Source of the DNA: an uncultured Ruminococcus sp. | GTDB lineage: Bacteria; Bacillota; Clostridia; Oscillospirales; CAG-272 | Assembly: GCA_902765885.1 (NCBI GenBank) | Contig: CACXBN010000270.1 | Coordinates: forward strand, 1 to 5,062 | Direction: 5' to 3' | DNA length: 5,062 bases | Shown: positions 1 to 5,062 of the stretch, piece by piece | Layout of the letters: every line of letters begins with the position of its first letter | How positions within the stretch are numbered: the stretch's first letter is position 1 | The notes under the pieces: generated by a model | The model's database searches: none | Told to the model about the DNA's origin: nothing | Seen by the model: the letters and a program-made list of their open reading frames with translations, nothing else | Translations under genes and position numbers: made by a program

Positions 1-1121
1 CATGGGATATTGAAATTGAGGATAATGTGCCTTCGGAAGATTCTCCGCTGAAAAACATGGATCATGGAACGGCATTTGTTATTTCCAAGCTGAAAGATAA
101 AAATATTATCGTAAGTGCAGTATTAAGCTATTTAGGCGAAGCGTTTAAGGGCCATCTTCAGACTGGAGATTCTATTCTGATTGTAGACGCAATAGGTACT
201 CATGAGGCGGTTCCTAAAAAATACTCCTTTATAAAAGGAACGAAAATTGAGATTGATGAGGTTTTTGGCCCGAATGATAAATACCACATAACGGGATGGA
301 TGGCTCTGGATGAGCAACTGCATAATGACGGCATTTACGGCTTTAATATCTATCGCTATGGACAATTGGTGGTTACCTGGGACAAATCTTGGTTTAAAGC
401 CCATCTGATGACCAGCCGCATCATCGGTGAAGTGAACATGGATTTCCTTGATGCTACTTTCTACAAACAAGGCGTTCAGCAATCAGAAGACTGGCAGCTG
501 GTTGCAGAGCATATGAAAGAGTACCTGAAAGGAATTGTAAGCGCCTCAAGAAATGTCAGCAAGCAAGGCAATATCAATAAACCTGCTGTTCTAAAAAAGA
601 TTGTTGAAGACCTTAATCATTTTTACAACAAGGAGATCCCAGAGGGTGAATCAATTCCCGGCGAGGAAGCAGAAGGCGGAAATGATTCAGGTCAAGAGAA
701 TAGCGGAAACAGTGGAACCCAAGGGAAAAAGAAGAAAGCCGGCGATGAAGGCAGTGTCAATGAAAAAATCAAAGCAGTTGTAAAAGAGCAGGCACTGGTT
801 TTGGAAAATGAGGGGATTATAGATATCACCTACCTTGAAAAGGATGGCAGAAGCGATAATAAGGCACCGTTTGACTACATTTTCGATGAAGCAGACGCAG
901 AAGAAGAGGAAGAAGACGTCCATTCTGAGCTGCAGGTTATCATGTTTAAGAATCATCCTCTGTGGAGTAAAAAGGTGGATGATGAAGTCAAGAAGATTCT
1001 AGCGACATCTGACGCTATTTACAGGATGCTTGTAGAGAAGCTTGATTTTGAAACATCAGAAGCTCTGAAAATACGTAATGAGTGGATTGGAAGACGTACG
1101 TTTGGAGAATCAGAGCAATAG
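1..1121 (+). CDS. GHKL-type (MORC/MutL-like) ATPase, C-terminal part, truncated by the left window edge
   Basis: The frame is open from the left edge (first full codon at base 3) to a TAG at 1119-1121, leaving 372 residues. The GTG at 27 is not a credible start: there is no ribosome binding site before it, and the nucleotide-binding N box and G1 box of a GHKL ATPase would lie upstream, outside the window. Visible residues 21-30 (HGTAFVISKL) match the last GHKL ATPase motif (GT plus a hydrophobic strand). Residues about 32-175 look like the following S5-like transducer domain, including GIYGFNIYRYGQLV and a GEVNMDFL strand. The FYKQGVQQ stretch may carry the lysine (K155) that reaches ATP in MutL and MORC proteins. 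Residues 211-252 are a low-complexity Gly/Ser/Glu/Lys linker and 295-305 are almost all acidic; a charged C-terminal region follows. In this family ATP binding drives dimerisation and clamping on DNA. The family assignment is good; a role in DNA conflict is inferred from the PLD-SNF2 gene downstream. No signal peptide or membrane segment is seen in the visible part. Confidence 0.82.
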   Translation, partial: WDIEIEDNVPSEDSPLKNMDHGTAFVISKLKDKNIIVSAVLSYLGEAFKGHLQTGDSILIVDAIGTHEAVPKKYSFIKGTKIEIDEVFGPNDKYHITGWMALDEQLHNDGIYGFNIYRYGQLVVTWDKSWFKAHLMTSRIIGEVNMDFLDATFYKQGVQQSEDWQLVAEHMKEYLKGIVSASRNVSKQGNINKPAVLKKIVEDLNHFYNKEIPEGESIPGEEAEGGNDSGQENSGNSGTQGKKKKAGDEGSVNEKIKAVVKEQALVLENEGIIDITYLEKDGRSDNKAPFDYIFDEADAEEEEEDVHSELQVIMFKNHPLWSKKVDDEVKKILATSDAIYRMLVEKLDFETSEALKIRNEWIGRRTFGESEQ

Positions 1122-1162
1122 CTTGTCAGCAGCATATGAAACATTTTCCTGCCATTATAAAT

Positions 1163-1166
1163 GGAG
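1163..1166 (+). promoter_or_regulatory. Ribosome binding site GGAG for the 218-aa gene
   Basis: GGAG lies six bases before the ATG at 1173. It falls inside the reading frame of the alternative upstream ATG at 1161, which itself has no purine-rich site before it (the preceding bases are ACATTTTCCTGCCATTATAA). This decides the start in favour of 1173. Confidence 0.72.
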
Positions 1167-1172
1167 TTAAGC

Positions 1173-1829
1173 ATGGATAAGATTGAAGCTCTTGAAATTA
1201 TAAAAGAAAAATGGAATGACAGAGAAATCTCGCTCGGAGAGAAAATAGAGTCTATTTCTGAAGCTTATTATTCTGCAGGTCTGGATTTGGGGACTACTGC
1301 GGCCTTTATCAAGGCAACACCGGCTGAACTGGATGCATTGCTGGAACTGAGTGAGTTTGATGAAGATATCATTGAAAAAATATCGAAGGCAAATCCGCCA
1401 AAGACAACATGGAGCGTATTGGCTAGTGCCAGTGAAGATGAAATCATACAGGCATTAAAGGCGCTTGAAGATGATAAAGACAGTTCACAATCAAAGCGCC
1501 TTCATTATACCAAAAGCGAATTCGTATATCAGAAAATGGTAGAGGTTTCCGGTCCTACTGTTGAGCAGAAACTAGCCAATCTTTCCGGAGATGATTTGAA
1601 GCATCTACATAAGAAGGCGACTGATTATAGTGCGCTTACTGAATGGCAAAGTAAGTTCTTAAAGAGTATTGCTGCACAGAAAAAGAGAGGAAAAGCGCTT
1701 TCTGATAAACAGTCAGTCCAGTTGATTAAAATTATTCAGACAATGGTGGACAAGGACGCCATCACTCGAAACAGCATTGATGGCGATCAGGAAATCTGTG
1801 ACAGAGTATTAGATGCATTAGGGAAATGA
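1173..1829 (+). CDS. Uncharacterised helical protein of a GHKL-ATPase/PLD-SNF2 operon
   Basis: This encodes 218 residues from the ATG at 1173 (GGAG six bases upstream) to a TGA at 1827-1829. An ATG four codons earlier (1161) would add MELS but lacks a ribosome binding site. I do not recognise the family. The sequence is rich in Glu, Lys, Asp, Leu and Ile, has few glycines and prolines, and reads as mostly alpha-helical. There is no signal peptide, membrane segment or Cys/His metal cluster. The N-terminal half (about residues 1-100) contains several short amphipathic helices, including a segment (TPAELDALLELSEFDEDIIE) reminiscent of small helical bundles. A PPKTTW motif follows, then a Lys/Arg-rich stretch. 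Near the C terminus, residues about 152-187 contain WQSKFLKSIAAQKKRGKALS followed by DKQ, a basic helix-turn-helix-like pattern that could contact nucleic acid. It sits 51 bases after the GHKL gene and 2 bases before the PLD-SNF2 gene, so it is surely co-expressed with them. An adaptor or DNA-recognition role is only inferred. Confidence 0.85.
   Translation: MDKIEALEIIKEKWNDREISLGEKIESISEAYYSAGLDLGTTAAFIKATPAELDALLELSEFDEDIIEKISKANPPKTTWSVLASASEDEIIQALKALEDDKDSSQSKRLHYTKSEFVYQKMVEVSGPTVEQKLANLSGDDLKHLHKKATDYSALTEWQSKFLKSIAAQKKRGKALSDKQSVQLIKIIQTMVDKDAITRNSIDGDQEICDRVLDALGK
1820..1824 (+). promoter_or_regulatory. Ribosome binding site AGGGA for the PLD-SNF2 gene, inside the end of the preceding gene
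   Basis: AGGGA overlaps the last codons of the preceding gene and sits seven bases before the ATG at 1832. It is only one base from the ATG at 1826, which overlaps the TGA stop as ATGA (1826-1829). The spacing favours 1832 as the main start. Either choice implies coupled translation of the two genes. Confidence 0.6.
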
Positions 1830-1831
1830 TT

Positions 1832-4800
1832 ATGGGCTTACGTGAACTGCCGATTAAGTATTGCTATACAGGGAAGGGAGAGAAGATTTTAAATGAGTTT
1901 TTGCTTCCTGCTCTTTCTGTATCAAAAAAATACGACCGTATTACTTCCTTCTACACGGTCCAGTCTTTGCTGGCAATTTCGCAAGGAGTGGAGGATTTAT
2001 ATCGCTGTGGCGGCAGTATGAGACTAATCATTGGAGTACATAGCTTTCCGGCAGAGTTTGTCGAAGCAGCTCTGATGAATTCATATCTTCAGGAACAAGT
2101 TAGAAAAGTCCGAGAAGACATTGAACAAAGTATTGCTACTTTAACGGATGTTCTTCAAAAAAAGAGATTGGCTACGATTGCCTGGATGATGGAAGACGGT
2201 CTCATGGAAGTTAAGGCTGTTGCGACTAAAGAGGCGGGTATTTTTCATGCTAAAACACTGATCTTTACGGACGATAACAACGATAAAGTAGTTGCGATTG
2301 GCAGCCCTAATGAAACTGACTATGGATTGGGTGGAAATGTTGAACAATTAATGGTTGTGAAATCATGGGATTGCCCTGAAGCAGTGAATGATTCACAAAA
2401 GTTCTTCTGTGATTTGTGGGAGAATAAGCAAGAAGATACTTTTGTATTTGATATTACTGAAGACACTGCAGACATGATTCTTCAAGCTTTGGGACCGGAA
2501 TATACGAATCCCAAACAGAAGATGAAAGGAAGAAAGTCTACTGATGTCATATCCGAATCGGCCATGATGCCGGCCAATTTCTTCGTTTCCGGAGATATCC
2601 CTGCGTTATATATGCACCAGGAAAGAGCTGTTCTGGATGCACTTTCTCGATGGCCGGTAAGAGTCTTGTTCTCTGACGAGGTCGGCCTCGGTAAAACATT
2701 TGAGGCAGCTGCGACGTTGGTCTATCTTGTTAAATATTGTGGTGTAAAACGGGTGATTATCCTGACTCCAAAGTCTGTTCTTCAGCAATGGCAGGATGAA
2801 TTGTACGAGCACTTCGGACTAAAAGTGTGGCTCTATAATTCCGGGAGAAAAGAATATTTATCACCGGATGGGGCGACTAAAGCAATGTATAGTCGGAACC
2901 CTGTGGGAGTATCTTCTCCCAATATGATTCTTATGTCTGCTCAATATGCAAGAGGAAGCGGAAGGGGCGGATCAATCTTTGATAGAGAGGATGCGGTTCT
3001 CCCGGATCTTTTGATTGTAGACGAGGCTCATTCAGCCCGTGTTACCGAAGATATATCCGGGAACAAGAAAAAGACACGCATGTACCGCATACTTGAAAAA
3101 GTTTCTCAAAAGATTCCCCATTTGATATTGGCAACAGCAACACCAATGCAGAAAACCGCTGAAGAATATCATGCGATTCTGAAGCTACTGGGTCTCCCTA
3201 AGACATGGAAAAAGGAAAGATTATACAGGCGGTCATTGAAACTCATATCCTCCAGCGAAAAGCCTGATATTTCTGATGCAGCAAGTGCCGCAGATATGGT
3301 CTATTCAACAGTGACGACTATGTCGCCTAGTATTGAGCGGTTGCAGAAAGATGAAATAGAAATTATAGAAAACCTTATGACGAATTATAAGGGCTATGAC
3401 AACTATGATAAAGCGGATTGTGTTTTAGAAAACTGGAATGCTTTCAGGCACCTATTTATTAAACTGCATCCTGCCCGTCTGTTGACCGTGAGAAATACAC
3501 GACAATCACTCTCGGCAGTCGGATATGTCTTCCCGAAAAGAAACCTGTACGAAAAGAACCTGGTGAATTCGGATAGGATACAACTGTTTTATTCAAAGGT
3601 TTTTCGTTATATCTCAGAAGATTTCTTCTCTATAGAACGAGCATTAGAGCCGGACAGGAAACTTAATACCGGTTTTGTACGTGTCAGCTATCAGCAGAGG
3701 GTTGCATCATCTCTGTATTCATGCATAGAGAGCTTAAAACGCAGATTAGCCCGCGCACTGGAATTGAGAGATTATTTAGCGAAGCACGGAGTTGTTGACG
3801 GCTCGAATCTGTTTGATTTCGATTTGGATAGAGTGATGGATGACATGGATTCCGATGAGGAAATGCTGAGCGGTGTCGATGACCAGGATATTTTTCCGGA
3901 TCATAAAGAAGCAGATATTAGTGAACTGAGACGGGCTGTATCCATAGAATGTACTAGCCTAAGCTCACTTGTTATAGAGGCGGAGCAGCTCCTGAATGCA
4001 GGGGGAGACCTGAAGATATTAAAATCTATCGAGCTCGCAGTGGAGTGCCTTGAGAAAAAAGATGCGGTATTAGTATTTTCCAGATATACAGATACAATCG
4101 ACGCTCTTCTTCAAGAATTTGCTCGTCGCAAGGAAGATTCCAAATATGTCTATGGAATTTATACCGGTAAACAATCTGTAATCGTCAAAAACGGACAAAA
4201 GGAAGCATGCGATAAAAACACGATCAAATCGGAACTATTTGCGGGAAGATTGAAAATCGTATTCTGTTCAGATGCTGCATCTGAAGGTTTGAATCTGCAG
4301 GCGGCAAGGGTATTGATTAATGTCGATGTTCCATGGACACCGTCCAGACTTGAGCAGAGGATAGGCAGAATAGCCAGACTGGGACAGACAGCTAAGGAAG
4401 TAGATGTTTATAACGTCTGGTATCCAAACAGCATCGAAGCCAGAATGTATCACCGGATTCAGAGAAGGCTGGAAGAGACCAACCTTGCAATAGGCGAGTT
4501 CCCTGAAGTTGTCGCGAACAGTATCAAGAAAGCGGTATTAGAGGATTCCGATGCTGATGATGCAGGAATTCGGGAACTTCGTGATATACGTAATTCCTAT
4601 CAGACGAAAGCTCTTGAGGAATTATGGGCCTCCGAGGAATTGAACATCACGACAAGCAAAGCAGTCCGCCTGCAGATGATGGAAATGTGTGACAAGCATT
4701 TTCCTTGGGCAATAGATGGAGATAATACTCTAATCCATAGATACACGATGGAAGACGGCAAGATAATCAATCTTACCGCCGAGGAGGGGATGGAAGAGAG

Positions 4801-5062
4801 TGTTTCCTATAAATCAACTATATGGGAAAACTGGAAGATTTCTATTCCCAACCTGATCCTTCGGGAAGATTACGAGGATAATACAGCTGCCTTCGCTTTG
4901 CAGAACAATCCGGATACTATAATCAAACATGAACATATATTGGATATTGTCGCAAACGGATTACGCGAAGAATATATCTCTTCAGACAGACCCAAGATGC
5001 TTTGTAATCCTAAAGACCTGGACTTGAGTTATGCCGTGGAATGCGAGATACATGATATTCCC
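1832..5062 (+). CDS. PLD (HKD) nuclease-like domain fused to a RapA-type SNF2 helicase/translocase, truncated by the right window edge
   Basis: The frame is open from the ATG at 1832 to the window end (1077 codons, no stop); an ATG at 1826 would add two residues. Residues about 5-175 form a phospholipase D-like domain with one HKD motif: H139, K141, an Asp at 147/148 and GSPN at 157-160. This resembles the HKD domains known at the N termini of Snf2-like helicases; a single motif suggests the site is completed by dimerisation. The motor follows: HQERAV upstream of Walker A DEVGLGKT (282-289), motif Ia TP (312-313), DEAH (397-400), ATATP (434-438), then a spacer of about 310 residues. The second lobe has VFSRY (748-752), SDAASEGLNLQ (813-823) and QRIGRIARLGQ (842-852) with candidate arginine fingers R846 and R849. 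DEVGLGKT and EQRIGR resemble RapA/HepA more than chromatin SNF2 proteins. The region after about 880 is an unassigned C-terminal extension. All motor residues are present, so an active ATP-driven DNA translocase is expected, paired with a cutting domain. A defence role is inferred from context. Confidence 0.93.
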   Translation, partial: MGLRELPIKYCYTGKGEKILNEFLLPALSVSKKYDRITSFYTVQSLLAISQGVEDLYRCGGSMRLIIGVHSFPAEFVEAALMNSYLQEQVRKVREDIEQSIATLTDVLQKKRLATIAWMMEDGLMEVKAVATKEAGIFHAKTLIFTDDNNDKVVAIGSPNETDYGLGGNVEQLMVVKSWDCPEAVNDSQKFFCDLWENKQEDTFVFDITEDTADMILQALGPEYTNPKQKMKGRKSTDVISESAMMPANFFVSGDIPALYMHQERAVLDALSRWPVRVLFSDEVGLGKTFEAAATLVYLVKYCGVKRVIILTPKSVLQQWQDELYEHFGLKVWLYNSGRKEYLSPDGATKAMYSRNPVGVSSPNMILMSAQYARGSGRGGSIFDREDAVLPDLLIVDEAHSARVTEDISGNKKKTRMYRILEKVSQKIPHLILATATPMQKTAEEYHAILKLLGLPKTWKKERLYRRSLKLISSSEKPDISDAASAADMVYSTVTTMSPSIERLQKDEIEIIENLMTNYKGYDNYDKADCVLENWNAFRHLFIKLHPARLLTVRNTRQSLSAVGYVFPKRNLYEKNLVNSDRIQLFYSKVFRYISEDFFSIERALEPDRKLNTGFVRVSYQQRVASSLYSCIESLKRRLARALELRDYLAKHGVVDGSNLFDFDLDRVMDDMDSDEEMLSGVDDQDIFPDHKEADISELRRAVSIECTSLSSLVIEAEQLLNAGGDLKILKSIELAVECLEKKDAVLVFSRYTDTIDALLQEFARRKEDSKYVYGIYTGKQSVIVKNGQKEACDKNTIKSELFAGRLKIVFCSDAASEGLNLQAARVLINVDVPWTPSRLEQRIGRIARLGQTAKEVDVYNVWYPNSIEARMYHRIQRRLEETNLAIGEFPEVVANSIKKAVLEDSDADDAGIRELRDIRNSYQTKALEELWASEELNITTSKAVRLQMMEMCDKHFPWAIDGDNTLIHRYTMEDGKIINLTAEEGMEESVSYKSTIWENWKISIPNLILREDYEDNTAAFALQNNPDTIIKHEHILDIVANGLREEYISSDRPKMLCNPKDLDLSYAVECEIHDIP

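Noticed and set aside
27..29. GTG as the start codon of the first gene
   Set aside because: The frame is open to the left edge, no ribosome binding site precedes it, and starting here would omit the nucleotide-binding core of the GHKL ATPase.
132..482. Minus-strand open frame inside the GHKL gene, and similar minus-strand frames at 687-956, 2141-2347, 2606-2812 and 4268-4453
   Set aside because: Each lies fully within a well-supported plus-strand gene, shows no recognisable domain, and is best explained as a chance open frame.
601..783. Short plus-strand frame overlapping the GHKL linker
   Set aside because: It is a shifted reading of the low-complexity linker, with basic composition arising from purine-rich codons and no support as a gene.
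897..917. Purine-rich GAAGAAGAGGAAGAAGA tract as a regulatory or recombination repeat
   Set aside because: It is in frame and simply encodes the Glu run of the acidic segment; no second copy is seen in the window.
1123..1160. Promoter-like TTGTCA followed by a TATAA-type box in the gap before the 218-aa gene
   Set aside because: The boxes are about 24-26 bases apart, well beyond the usual 17, and the gene is best explained as part of one operon transcript.
1122..1172. Possible terminator in the 51-base gap
   Set aside because: No GC-rich inverted repeat followed by a T-run can be found.

Overview
The window is about 5 kb of coding-dense DNA with three genes, all on the plus strand and closely packed. 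The first is cut by the left edge and the third by the right edge, so this is the middle of a longer operon. Moderate-to-low GC, A/T-rich codon choice and GGAG-type ribosome binding sites fit a Firmicute (a clostridial-type gut or anaerobic bacterium). That is an inference from composition only.

Layout: (1) bases 1-1121 encode the C-terminal 372 residues of a GHKL-type ATPase. It resembles the prokaryotic MORC-like ('paraMORC') proteins, with the tail of the Bergerat ATPase fold, an S5-like transducer domain, a flexible charged linker and a C-terminal extension. (2) After a 51-base gap, bases 1173-1829 encode a 218-residue, probably all-helical, soluble protein that I do not recognise. (3) Bases 1832-5062 encode the first 1077 residues, still open at the window edge, of a large fusion protein. 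It has an N-terminal phospholipase D (HKD) nuclease-like domain followed by a RapA/HepA-type SNF2 superfamily 2 ATPase with all main motifs intact.

Taken together this looks like part of a DNA-conflict (anti-phage or restriction-like) operon. Comparative genomics has linked prokaryotic MORC/MutL-like GHKL ATPases with SNF2 helicases and nucleases in restriction-modification neighbourhoods. PLD nucleases and RapA-like helicases also occur in DISARM-type systems. A reasonable working model is that the GHKL protein acts as an ATP-gated DNA clamp, the SNF2 motor translocates on DNA or remodels it, and the HKD domain cuts. The middle protein would be an adaptor or specificity factor. No methyltransferase, REase-fold nuclease, mobile element, RNA gene or CRISPR array is visible here. 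A modification component, if present, would lie outside the window.
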